Assembly (NCBI RefSeq): GCF_009905375.1
Contig: NC_133655.1
Span: forward strand, 164,221,995 to 164,285,994
Source: Apium graveolens
Taxonomy: Eukaryota; Streptophyta; Magnoliopsida; Apiales; Apiaceae
Direction of reading: 5' to 3'
Length of the DNA: 64,000 nt
The notes beneath the pieces were generated by a model. The model was not told the DNA's origin. It ran no database searches and worked only from the letters and a program-made list of their open reading frames with translations. Within the stretch, counting starts at the first letter, position 1. Each line of letters opens with the position of its first letter. This document shows positions 11,969-21,782 of the stretch, one piece after another. A program made the position numbers and the translations under genes.

Positions 11969-14735
11969 CAAACTACTACCCCGATGGATATTCTTCATCC
12001 GTCGGGAGTCTCTGCACAACTTCAAATTTCTTCAATTATCACAAGTGCAGAGGACTTAGTAGTAGTACAATCACTCTTAGGACTGAGGGAAGGGAATGAA
12101 CTGAGTGAAAGGCTGGGTTGCTCCCAGGCAAAAGTAGAGAAAATGAGTGAACCTATGCAGAGTGAGGGGAGTCCCACATTAGATGGTGAAGGTGAGGGTA
12201 TGAGGGTGGGAAGCCAAGGGGAGCCCTTGATGTAAAAAGAGAGAGAACATGAGAAAAATGTAGGTACTGGAGAAATAAGGATGGACACCATTGCTAGTGA
12301 GTCAATGAATGTCAGTGATGCAGAAAAGGGGAATCTATCTCAGCAAGCACATCAAACTGTCATAGAATCTATCCCCCTGGATGCTGAGACATTTACTCAT
12401 CCTGTTCTAGCATATCAAATTCTAGCTGGACAGGGCAATGAGGAGGCTGGAAGAATGCTCAACTTAGTGCACACCACTCAATCTATGCAAAGAACAAAGG
12501 ATGCCATTACAGCCATGCCACCTAGAGCTAATGATGAGGTCGACTATGGTACTGGTGAATCTGCATATTTCTTTGGAGATGATGGTGATGATATTGAAGA
12601 GCTCATGGACATAGGGGAGAAGCATGCACCAACTCTAGATCTGGCCTGCCATCATGGGCATTCTCCAATGACTGTGATATTCAACACTTGAAAACCACTC
12701 TCATCCATCAAATTCAAGACACACATAATACTCTTCAAGCCACAACAAATGCTAGCACCAGGAAGCTCTTACAGGCACATCTCAGGATGTCACTTCTATC
12801 AAGACTGAGATTGATCAAGTGAAGAAGGATATTTCTGAAAGATTGGATGCTAAACTTCCAGAAGCAAAAATGATTGATATTAAGGGACAGCTAAGGAAGA
12901 ACTCTGATCTTGCCACTAAAGTGGATTCCTTGGATAAAAGGATGACTGCTATGGAGGCTTTTCTAACAGCTATTCATCTACATCAAGCACAACAAACTCA
13001 ACTGCTGCAAAAGCTGGTGGCTGCACAATCTTCTTCCTCCACTCTACTTGATGATAATAAAAAGGGGGAGAAATCATTATCTCAAGATAGTCAAGTAGAG
13101 CCAACTAGTGAGGGGGAGCATGTGGTAAATGCACAAATCATCCAAGTAATTATTCCAGAAATTACTCTGCCAAAGTCACCAGTATTGGACAACATTGATC
13201 TGATCCAAATAGCAGCTGCTAAGCTTGAGTCAAAGTCAATTCCCAAGATGCTTGATGTTGTAACTGTGTAAAAGGAACTAGATGAGAAATGGAGAAAGAT
13301 AGATGCAGAAATTCAACAGAAGTTTGGGCCAATTCAGAAACCAGACAAAATCTTCACTCATCACTCTCAAGTCAAGAATATTTTTGTGAATGAAATGAGT
13401 ATGAATTATCTGGAAAAAGGCCAAACATCTTGCATCAAATCTCCAAAGGCAAATCTGATCATGAAGCCTAAAAGAAACTACTCAAAATTTTCAAACAAAA
13501 ATCCTATGGATATTGTGTATGAAACACCTAGGCCAGATGAGAAGAAGCTATTGGCTAGGTCAATTGCATTTTTCAAAGATCCAGCTAATTCAGCACTTAA
13601 ATGAAGAATTGCCAAAATTTACAGAAATGGTAAAGAAATCTGTGTGGTGGCTGGACACCCTCAGTTTATAGAAGCTAAAAAGGAAGAAAAGGAAACAATC
13701 AGGCAAGAAAAGAAGCAAGTTGCCTTAGATGCTAAGAAGCTCAAACAAAAGAAGGAGCAAGCTGCTATCTTGGCCAAACTTCAAGCTATGAAGACTACAA
13801 CTGAGATTCCTGCAAAACCATATGTGATTGCTGAACCTCATGATCATAAAATGCAATAGAAACCACAACAGAAAAGAAGATTCAGATACAAGCTTCCCTC
13901 CAAAAGAGAATTGGACTTCAGTGATGAGGAAATGGAAGACTACATTCCCAAAAAGTCTACAACTTCAACTCAGACAACCAAACCCTCAGTGGTATTTTAA
14001 GAATTCAAGGTGGTGGATCCAACTAGGAATATTCATGGTGAGCCCATAATTCCAAAGGATGAGCCAGTAGACTGGGATAATTTTCCAATTCCTGAGCTGA
14101 ATTTTCCTATCTTCAACAAGCCAAAGAAGACAAAGACTAGAGCAATCAATAAAGTGAAGCCTGTGACTCTCAGATCCAAGACCCTAACCAAATCTCAACC
14201 CACAGTTAACAAGGAAGGTCTCTTATACATCTGTGACATCAAGAAGTTCTCTGAAATAAACCTCTACTTGGAAGAATTGGAAGAAGTAAGATGGATTGAT
14301 GCTTACAGACATCTTCCTGAAAGGCTAGTGTTCAAGTACAAGGGAGGGAAAGAGATCACATGACCACTTCACATGATTCTTCAAGAAAGCCAATCTGTAC
14401 TGATAAAGGTCTATTCATCCTTCAAGAAGAACTTTGGATTTAATGTGACTGCAAGGAGAATAGTCCTAAAGAAAATTGAGTAGCTAAGGAGTAATAGAGC
14501 CAAAGATGCACTTCCAAAAACTCTGTCTATTCCCTTCACAGGAAAGAGAGTGCATTTGAGGCCTTGTTGGCTGATGGAATTCATGGATGATAAGGGAGTT
14601 ATAAGATTCTTCAGACTGGATGACCAACTGAGTATTTCTAGCAATGAGACTCTTTTAGAAATGCAAGAAATATTGGATTTATCTGAAGCTGATGAACTTG
14701 AATTCCACAGACAACTCCAAAATCAGATTGAATAG
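11969..14735 (+). pseudogene. SirA env-like ORF remnant
   Basis: Two frames carry it: 11969-12691 in one, and 12819-14735 in another. The frameshift between them lies near 12690-12800. In-frame stops fall at 12233 (TAA), 13269 (TAA), 13602 (TGA), 13857 (TAG), near 13998 (TAA), 14361 (TGA) and near 14481 (TAG). The middle part has a coiled-coil-like stretch followed by LLDDNKKGEK (about 13050-13075), the counterpart of LLPDDAKKGEK in SirD. The C-terminal part (14010-14735) resembles SirD and SirE in order and spacing: a line with LYICDIKKFSEINLYLEEL, then a pocket beginning FTGKRVHLRP. Sireviruses are known to carry such env-like genes; their function is unproven. Confidence 0.7.
13059..13073 (+). 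other. Candidate internal polypurine tract in SirA
   Basis: The purine run AAAAAGGGGGAGAAA lies inside the env-like frame. SirC, SirD and SirE have the same run at the same place in their env-like genes. Its G5AGA core equals that of the 3' polypurine tract at 14974-14987. A role as a second plus-strand primer site is inference. Confidence 0.45.
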
Positions 14736-14973
14736 AACAACAGGAGGCTTGGGAAGAAATCCAGACAATCAAGGTAATAGATTTATCTTCTCAGACTAGA
14801 GGAGCACCTTGATAATGATTGTGAGCAACTTCTTTGTACACTTTTCTTTGTTCAATTTTCAGTAAACTTTATAGCACTTATCAGTTTTATCTACTACCTT
14901 TCAGTTTGTATCTTTAGAATGTTTTGTTATCATCAAGTTTCTCTTAATTTATGGCTACAATTCCAGTAGACAT

Positions 14974-14987
14974 AAATTGGGGGAGAT
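14974..14987 (+). other. SirA polypurine tract
   Basis: AAATTGGGGGAGAT lies directly before the LTR start TGTTAGG. It is the standard position and composition of the plus-strand primer, and matches those of SirC, SirD and SirE. Confidence 0.85.
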
Positions 14988-15559
14988 TGTTAGGAATATG
15001 TTGTGAACTTGATGATAATTAAACAAAACACCTTAGTAGATTTAACTTAGTGAATTTTGTAGCACTCGACGAATAATCAAATATTGTCCCGACGAATGAT
15101 TAATATAGTCCCGACGAATGACGATTGACATCCACTGGGTGAGTAGCTTATGTAACAAATAAGTATTGTAGCACATTTCTGCAAACAACTTTGTGTAGAT
15201 TCTGTAGGAGTATATGAGTCTTGTTGACTACTAATGGATATACAGAATAGGTTGATTAATTATAAATATGAGATGTCTTGTAATTATGTATAAGTGAAAT
15301 GGAGTCAAGTGACAAATAGCTACCCGACGGATGACCAACAAAGCTATCTGATGGATGATCAACAAAGACTACCCGACGGATGACAAACATGTACCCGACG
15401 GATGATCAAATTCAAATATCTGTTCACAGTGACAACATAGTCACATGCGTTGGGTGTTTGCAAAAGGATGTGGCAGCCTGTTAAGTAGGAATTTGAGAAC
15501 AAAGAAGCATTACCATTTACATGCAATTGTGAAGTTCTCATTGTATTGTTAGGGAATAA
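14988..15559 (+). repeat. SirA 3' LTR with internal deletion
   Basis: It begins TGTTAGGAATATG and follows the SirB LTR (17354-17881, then 30327 on) to GCAATTGTGAAG near 15533. It then jumps to the last ~25 bp (TTGTATTGTTAGGGAATAA). About 450 bp present in SirB, including its TATA box and an AT microsatellite, are missing. The end abuts the 47-bp tandem repeat at 15560. Confidence 0.8.
15319..15410 (+). repeat. Four imperfect ~24-bp repeats with CCGACGGATGA core in SirA LTR
   Basis: Units start near 15319, 15343, 15368 and 15391. Each holds (C/T)CCGACGGATGA or a one- or two-base variant followed by an A-rich spacer. The SirB LTR has the matching array at 17697-17790. The core also occurs inverted in the SirC LTR and in the SirA env-like region. 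Confidence 0.75.
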
Positions 15560-15777
15560 TAAGGCCGAAGAGGTAAAAGTTTTTAAATTTTTTACCAAGG
15601 CCCAAATGAGGCCAGAGAAGTAAAAGTTTTAATTTTTTTTACTAAGGCCCAAATGAGGCCGAAGAGGTAAATTTTTTTAAAATTTTTACTAAGGCCCAGA
15701 TGAAGATGAAGAAGTAAAATTTTTCAAAAAAATTTCTAAGGCCCAAATGAGGATGAAAAGGTTAAAGTTTTTAAAAG
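15560..15777 (+). repeat. Minisatellite, 47-bp period, about 4.5 copies
   Basis: Units begin with AAGGCC at 15560 (short first unit), 15597, 15644, 15691 and 15738. Each unit has a GC-rich start (AAGGCCCAAATGAGGCC) and a T/A-rich end. Spacing is exactly 47 bp after the first copy. It lies between the SirA LTR end and LTR-like sequence, and may belong to the LTR fragment that follows. Confidence 0.85.
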
Positions 15778-16520
15778 GTTCCTTTGTGAATGTCCTATTC
15801 TTCCACTTTGGAATTGTTATACAATACTGTAAATAAAGCCAATGTGCTTAGTTACCGGGAGGATTAGAAAAATATTTTGAAATATATAATTTCCAATGTA
15901 AATTAAAATGAGAAGGTGTATATCACCAAGAAAGCTATTCTTTTGAGTATATAATACTATCGAGACCATTGCCAAGATATTTTGATATATATATAAAATA
16001 TCTGATTTGTTTTAAAGAGAAAAATGTGTAAACCATCGAGATTCAAATCTCCCTATTATATGATAAAGTATGGAAATATTATTTTAACAGTCATTTTCAA
16101 CAGTTTTATATCATTACTGAGCGTTATTGATCACTCTTGCTTTCTTTTAAATGTCACAACACAACATATAATCAGTATGTGGGTGAGGAAGCGTGGAAGA
16201 TGCAAAGACTTTCTGTAACTACTGGCAGCTTAGTTGAAGATGGGCTATATCATTCACATAGGTATAAGATATTAGTAGTAATTATTGTAACTTCATGTAG
16301 AGGTTTCGAATAATTATTTGAGATCCTGTAAAGTACATTTAAGTTGTAATAACAGATGACAATTGTTGTACATCATTTCCAAGGCTATAACTTGTGTGTG
16401 TGTGAGAGATCGGGGTTCTGTGATATGGAATTATGGGATTATTGAGTTAATACAAGTTATACATGATTGAAGGATTGCGTGACGACCCAGATTCCTGACC
16501 CTGGATTTGGGGGCGTTACA
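15778..16520 (+). repeat. Gypsy-like LTR fragment, plus orientation
   Basis: This noncoding stretch ends GATTTGGGGGCGTTACA at 16520, the kind of CA-ended terminus seen in gypsy LTRs. The reverse complement of the fragment at 16656 has a related end. No internal region, primer site or gene follows, so it is probably a solo or truncated LTR. The ORF at 16024-16218 has no recognisable product. Confidence 0.5.
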
Positions 16521-16655
16521 ATTGTTCAAGGTTCTTTAATGGATTAATTTCCTTTACAGGTGTTTAGGAAAGATATTAACCTAATAGCCATATGTCAGTG
16601 GTCAGTGTCTATCTCCCCTGGCTTAAATCCCCTTGATGCATCTGTGGATAGTGGG
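16521..16655. other. Unassigned 135 bp
   Basis: I see no ORF, repeat or similarity to the neighbouring elements. It may be a short relic of the sequence into which the flanking LTR fragments inserted. Confidence 0.4.
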
Positions 16656-17147
16656 TGTGACGCCCTCCAAATTCGGGGTCAAGATTTGGGAGTCACTAAC
16701 TGATTAACAATACTATAATATGCACAACGGAATAAAATAATAAATATGACCCTTGCATACAACTGGATTGATCACATGTTATAGTATGAAATAGACACTA
16801 TTACAAACCAAAAGTTATTACAAACCACCAGACTAGTCAATCGTCTCAAAATAGTCTTCCTGGAAAAACACACCAAAATTTAACTACAAGCAAATGAATC
16901 TTTATTAGAACCTTCTCAAGGTGAAGGAACTCAGACCTGCTCTGGCATAGCCGAAAAATCAAAATAATAAACAAGTATGAGCGAATGAAATGCTCAGCAA
17001 ACAATATATACCTTGTGCTTGAAACAACAACAACAATATATCTAAAGAATAAAACTGAACAACAATATCTAAGTAAAACCAAAAGCTAATATAAGTTTTA
17101 ATGTTTAAACAATATTTTAATTAAACTCAATTATACACTATGCTGTT
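16656..17147 (-). repeat. Gypsy-like LTR fragment, minus orientation
   Basis: It begins TGTGACGCCCTCCAAATTCG on the plus strand, the inverted form of the LTR end at 16520. Near 16980 it shares with the TekA/TekB LTRs a phrase about GAATGAAATGCTCAGC (compare GAGCATTTGGCTCACT near 58933). No coding sequence is seen. It is a fragment of a related but different gypsy family. Confidence 0.5.
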
Positions 17148-17353
17148 TGTTAGGAGCAATTGATGATATCAAACAGAAACTATCAGAAGTTCACTTCAGA
17201 ACTTATACATCAACAGATCTTGATGACATCAACGAATGATGAAATGTCAACGGATGATAGGATATCAACGAATGATGATATCAACGGATGATGATGTCAA
17301 CAGAGAATGAAATCAGTATTTGTCTCATCAGTTGATCTTCGAGGAGGAAAAGG
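17148..17353 (+). repeat. Sirevirus-like LTR head fragment with ACGGATGA repeats
   Basis: It starts TGTTAGGAGCAATTGATG, a sirevirus-type LTR opening, and contains ATCAGAAG and CAGAACTTA words like those of SirD and SirE. From 17215 to 17300 the words ATCAACGGATGATGAT and close variants repeat about six times. It ends in a purine-rich GAGGAGGAAAAGG at the SirB LTR start. Its parent element is not in the window. Confidence 0.45.
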
Positions 17354-17881
17354 TGTTAGAAATATGTTGTGAACTTGATGATAATTTAAACAAAACACCT
17401 TAATAAATTTAACTTAGTGAATTTTGTAGCACTTGGCGGATGATCAATTATAGTCCCGATGGATGAATTTTATAGTCCCGACGGATGACAAATTGACATC
17501 CGTCGAGTGAGTAGCTTATGTAACAAATAAGAACTGTAGCACATTTCTGCAAACAACTTGTATTAGTCAAGTAGATTGCTTTGGGTTTTGTAAGTCATGT
17601 TGACTACTAGATTGATATGCATAATAGGTTAATTAATTGTAAATATGAGATGTCTTGTAATTCTGTATAAGTGAAATAGAGTCAAGTGGCAAATAGACTC
17701 CTGACGGATGATCTACAAGACTCCCGACGGATAATCAACAAAGCTCCCAACGGATGACAAGCATAGTTCCGACGGATGATCAAATTTAAATAGCTGTTGA
17801 CAGTGACAACACAGTCACATGCGTTGGGTGTTTGGAAAAGGAATGTGGCATCCTGTTAAGCAGGAATTTGAGAACAAAGAA
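17354..17881 (+). repeat. SirB 5' LTR, first part
   Basis: It opens TGTTAGAAATATGTTGTGAA and matches the SirA LTR for about 520 bp, including a CCGACGGATGA array (17697-17790). SirC is inserted after 17881. The sequence resumes at 30327 with GCATTACCATTTCCATGC, exactly as the uninterrupted SirA LTR continues. Confidence 0.9.
17877..17881. repeat. Target-site duplication of SirC, left copy (AAGAA)
   Basis: AAGAA immediately precedes the SirC LTR and is repeated at 30322-30326 after its other LTR. The uninterrupted SirA LTR has a single AAGAAGCATTACC at this point, so the duplication is confirmed by an empty-site relative. Confidence 0.93.
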
Positions 17882-19385
17882 TGTTAGGTAATGAATCACA
17901 CACGGGGGGGGGGGGGTGAATGTATTTTTCTGATTTTAGGCTTTTCTTGAAAGTTAATGGTTGAATAAACTAAATTATATATTGTATAGAAAAGTGTTCA
18001 TACAGAATCAAAACTTGCAAAAAAATAAAGAACACAGATCTTGGAAACTCAATTTTATATTAAAAATTATGACTGTTTTGCTACAAAATTTCTAAGCTCT
18101 TTGATGTTAAAGAGCTCAGCTTCTTCTTGAGATTGATACAAGAGATTTGATCTAAATTGTTACTCCTAACTAGACGACCTGTGTTAACTTTATAACCCAG
18201 TTAACTGATGGTTTACACAGTGGCTAATAAACATGCTATTTGCTTTTCTAAACTGTCACTTGTCATTTCTATTTATAGCAAACCAAATCTTCAATTTCTG
18301 GCTTAGCATATCTTTAGCATCCCGTGTTTACTTTAATCTTCCTCTGTCAGTTAATCTTTACCATTGATCTTGCACACTCTTCAAACTGCTTTTTGTATAC
18401 TTGTCAATCCAGCTGTTGGATTGTTTGTTGATTGTTTATCTTGGATATTGAACTGATATGCAATTCTATACTTTGAGACTGTACCTCGAGATCTCCAGTT
18501 TGAATTAATAGAACACTTGACATCTCGATAAGTACATAGGCTTATCGAGATCTCTAGCACTCCATATTGAGTTTGGCTTGTAGAGGTCTTCAGCTTGTCA
18601 AAATCTCTAGTCTTCACATCTTCACTTTGACTTATCGATAACTCAGAGTTCTCTACTGAATGTAGACTTGTCGATAACTCTAAGTTTTATAGTGAAGGAA
18701 TGACTTGTCGATATCTCCAATCTTCAGTTCTTTAATTTTGCTTGTCGATATCATCCTGAGTTCTCTAGTAGCTTTCCTGACTTCTCCACTCTGAATTCAT
18801 TCATTTCTTCTATCCCGGTGGATATAGCTCATCCGTCGAGTAGTGATTGTATCCCGACGGATGTGCCTAACAACAGTCATCCGTCGACTAGCCAAACTAC
18901 TATTCCGATAAATGTTCCTCATCCGTCGGTACTCCCTGCAACTTGAATGACTTCTCGATAAGCCATTCTGGAGTTCTCGAATGACTTCCCTATAATATTA
19001 AATATGTGACTTGTAGAGATCTTGACTTAGAGTATTTTCCTCCAAACAGATTTATTCAACTCCAAGTTTCTTCAAAATTCTTCTGAGGCATGCTCTTCTT
19101 GATCTTCTTCCAGATAGAATCCTTAGGCTTGATACTGTTTTAGGAAAAAGACTCCAGTCTGATCCTTTGCATTTTAATAGACTTAAGTGTTACAAGTACA
19201 AAATATAAATTTAGATAACAATACAACTTACTTAGGGTTGACCCCAAGCATAACTGATTACTTAAAAATAACAGTTCATTAATCTCCTACTCAGACGTCT
19301 ATTTGACTTGCTTTATACTTTGATCAGGGACTCTAATGACATTGTTATCTCCAGTGATCTTTGACATTATCAATTATATATTACA
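17882..19385 (-). repeat. SirC 3' LTR
   Basis: On the plus strand it runs from TGTTAGGTAATG to ATATATTACA. It matches 28810-30321 along its length. A run of 13 G at 17904-17916 replaces the AGAGGGGGAAG of the other copy. A TATAAATAG box reads on the minus strand at 18269-18277. Repeated (G)ACTT(A/G)TCGATA words (18540-18770) and inverted CCGAYGGAT / ATCCGTCGG pairs (18813-18940) are present. Confidence 0.93.
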
Positions 19386-19399
19386 ATCTCCCCCAACTT
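19386..19399 (-). other. SirC polypurine tract
   Basis: The minus strand reads AAGTTGGGGGAGAT directly before the LTR start TGTAATATATAATTG. It is the plus-strand primer site, nearly identical to those of SirD and SirE. Confidence 0.85.
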
Positions 19400-19589
19400 A
19401 TTCATTATAAAATTATGAACAAGTTTCTGATTGATGATGTCAAAACTTTATTTAAATGCAGAAGCCAATCTTCCCATCTGGTCTTCTTTTATTGATTTGC
19501 ATTTAGATTTCTTCTTCTTCCCCCTATGAAGAAAAGAATTTTATTATCTGGCGATATCGATCAGCTGTTTTGGCAATAATTTAGATATA

Positions 19590-19604
19590 TTCTTCCCCCT
19601 TTTT
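19590..19604 (-). other. Candidate internal polypurine tract in SirC
   Basis: The minus strand reads AAAAAGGGGGAAGAA inside the env-like remnant, at the same relative place as in SirA, SirD and SirE. Use as a second plus-strand primer is inference. Confidence 0.4.
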
Positions 19605-19906
19605 GACATTATCTCCAGGTAGAAAGATCCAGCTAGATGCACATTGTTCAAGCTACTGTCATTGTCCATTTAGAACACTGTCTGCAGCTTCAAGCTTCAG
19701 TGAGATTTGTGGTGATGAGTTTATCAAATAGAATAGAGGTTTCACTTAGATCTTCAGAAAAAGTCTGTAAAAAAAAATTCTAAGCTCTCTGTTCTTTTGA
19801 ATAAGTAGTCTCACTACTTCTCACTGCACTAGGCTCATGACTTTTGAAAGTTAGAGTTCCCTTAAAAGGATTACTAAATCCATACACTCATCTACCTCTC
19901 CTTTTT

Positions 19907-20305
19907 GACGTACCTGTCACGAGACTCCGCGAAGGCATGCCTATAGGCATGCTTTTTGCCAAATGGCATGCCCAAATGGCATGCCATTTATCGAGTAAAT
20001 TTAATAAAATTTAAAACATATTTATTATACTAATGTATAGTGAACTTGAATATAAAATTAAAGTTAGTTGATAGTAACAACCGAATACCATCATAATACT
20101 CATTTATATTAGTAACTTTTTAGATACTCAAATATATGTAAATATTTTATAATTATATTTATTATTTCTGGATATTTCTAATATTAAAATAATTATTAAA
20201 AAAATTAGTAAAAAGGCATGCCAAATTATGAAAAGGCATGCCTCGCTAATTGACGTCATGGCATGCCCATATTGGCATGCCCGTGCCGCTGTGACATGCA
20301 CCCTA
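19907..20305. mobile_element. MITE-like insertion with GCATGC palindromes, candidate Mutator-type
   Basis: This AT-rich 399-bp block interrupts the SirC env-like remnant. Both flanks carry CTCCTTTTT (19898-19906 and 20306-20314), a 9-bp target duplication of the size made by Mutator-like transposases. The ends are imperfect inverted repeats sharing TGTCAC and a following GGCATGCC. Four GGCATGC words lie within about 70 bp of each end (eight in all). No transposase ORF is present, so it would be non-autonomous. Confidence 0.65.
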
Positions 20306-21422
20306 CTCCTTTTTCCAGGAAGGATCCTGCCTCTCTTATTCTCTATTTTTCTCTCAATCTTTTCTCTTATTCTCAAATGAAAGGCTCAGTTGTGTTTGAC
20401 TTACAGAAATAAGAGGTGGCTGACAAGAGTTGTCTATCATCATATGATTAAGGGTAATCCATATAGGTCTAATCATACTCATTTCATCAGAAAAGAGAAT
20501 ATTAGCTTGAAGTTGTGAGGTGAATGAATCATTAAGAACACTTATGACTAGGGTCACAGTTTGACTCACAGATTACTCTGTGGTTTTGATAGTGTGTTGT
20601 TCCTCATTTATAGTGGGAACCTCCAACTGAATTGGAGGGGATTTGACTAAGTTACTATCATGTACACCAGCCTCAAACCCTTGTGTGTCTTGTAGCACAC
20701 TGGCACATAAATGTGCTATATTTTCCCTTCTCATGACATTGTCATAGGCAATTGTACTTCTAGCTTTGACTGCTAAGGCAGCTTGCGCTAGAGTTATGAG
20801 GGAAGTTGTTCCTTTTTGAGGAACCTCCAATTGAATTGGAGAGGATTTAGATAGCTCCCCCTTAGGAGTACTACCCTCAAACCTTTCAGTATGTGAAGAC
20901 TGTTTTGCACATGAAGGTGCATTAGTAATACTCATGGGATATTCAGTAAAAACTAATAAATTTTCCATGTTTGGTGGTTTCTCTTCTCAAACAACAAAAC
21001 AATTTGAAGAACATTATGAAATTGCTGTCCTTTTGTAAAACAGGTTTCTTTTGAGAGTCACCTGAGTGGGATTGTGTTTGAGTTTGTGTTTATGTTGCTG
21101 TATCTGGGAGAACTGCAGTTTGGTTTATAGATGTTTTAGCTGCATTTTAACACAAATACCTGTTGATTGAAAATTTGAATTTCCTGTTGAATTGTGTTGA
21201 ACCTGTAATGCATTAAACATATCTGGAGTTTTGATTAGGCATAAGCATTGAGACATACATTTGCAAGCATTATGACAGGAAAACTAATAATTAATTAATT
21301 TGTAAACACAAGGCAATCATGACAAAAACAAATTTATAAAGAAGAAGAGAATTTTCATTAATATTAAACACAGAGTACATTAAGATTCAGATTACATCAA
21401 GTAAATCCTAATCCTAACTACT

Positions 21423-21782
21423 CTAATTTGGGCTCCTTCTTCTCGGCCTCCAACCTCCTTGCCCCGCGCTGGTAAGCTCTGGACATGGAGTGTGCAAGAG
21501 AGATGATCCTCTCCTACAACTCCAGAGCAGCAAGGTGTTGCTGCTCAGCTACCCTTGCACGTCTCTCCAGCTCTAGAAAGACTTCCATCTCAAAGAAAAT
21601 AATGTTGATTTGATCATCCCACGAGACTTCGTCAAAGATCTCACGTGGAATACCAAAGGGGCTGCAAACAACCCCCTGAGACGGACACGAAGTCCGAAAG
21701 AATCAAAGTAAATTTGGTCGTCAGCCAGATGATGGAAAGGCTGAACTCCATTAATAAGTCTGTAAAAGACTGGGGCATCCAT
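21423..21782 (-). pseudogene. SirC small ORF between pol and env-like gene (decayed homologue of the SirE ORF)
   Basis: It begins MDAPVFYRLINGVQPF at 21782. After one frameshift the frame continues with IPREIFDEVS, INIIFFEME, LERRARVAEQ, then a TAG, then ERIISLA. The SirE ORF at 46302-46577 has MVRYNMFLNYQTFN, IPEEIWDSVS, LLFFYMDY, LERLAEER and ERIIRLA in the same order. Its place is also the same: about 1.4 kb after pol and before the env-like gene. The family is not one I recognise. The charged C-terminal half looks helical. Confidence 0.6.

Larger units (their letters stand above)
11969..15559 (+). mobile_element. SirA: 3' part of a sirevirus (Ty1/copia), cut by TekA
   Basis: Only the env-like region, the polypurine tract and a shortened 3' LTR are in the window. 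Everything upstream lies left of TekA, outside the window. The 3' LTR start TGTTAGGAATATGTTGTGAA matches the SirB 5' LTR at 17354, so SirA and SirB are separate members of one family. The Ty1/copia assignment rests on that link to SirB gag and on env-like similarity to SirD and SirE. Confidence 0.8.
19440..20968 (-). pseudogene. SirC env-like remnant, interrupted by a MITE
   Basis: An open piece of 131 aa (20573-20968) starts MENLLVFTEYPMSI and contains the phrase KS(S/P)PIQLEVP twice, about 80 residues apart. Downstream, past the MITE at 19907-20305, the minus strand near 19590-19622 encodes LPGDNVKKGEEY. This matches LLPDDAKKGEK of SirD and LLDDNKKGEK of SirA. The gene is far shorter than the ~1300-codon SirD version, so large parts are deleted. 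Its place after pol and before the 3' LTR supports the env-like assignment. Confidence 0.6.

Noticed and set aside
16024..16218. 64-codon ORF in the LTR fragment
   Set aside because: No motif, no homologue in the window, and it lies in noncoding LTR-like DNA.
17340..17353. GAGGAGGAAAAGG before the SirB LTR as a polypurine tract
   Set aside because: The LTR at 17354 is a 5' LTR (primer site and gag follow at 30837), so no polypurine tract is expected; it is flanking sequence.
20128..20376. 82-codon ORF over the MITE
   Set aside because: It runs across the MITE boundary into the SirC remnant, so it is a chance frame.
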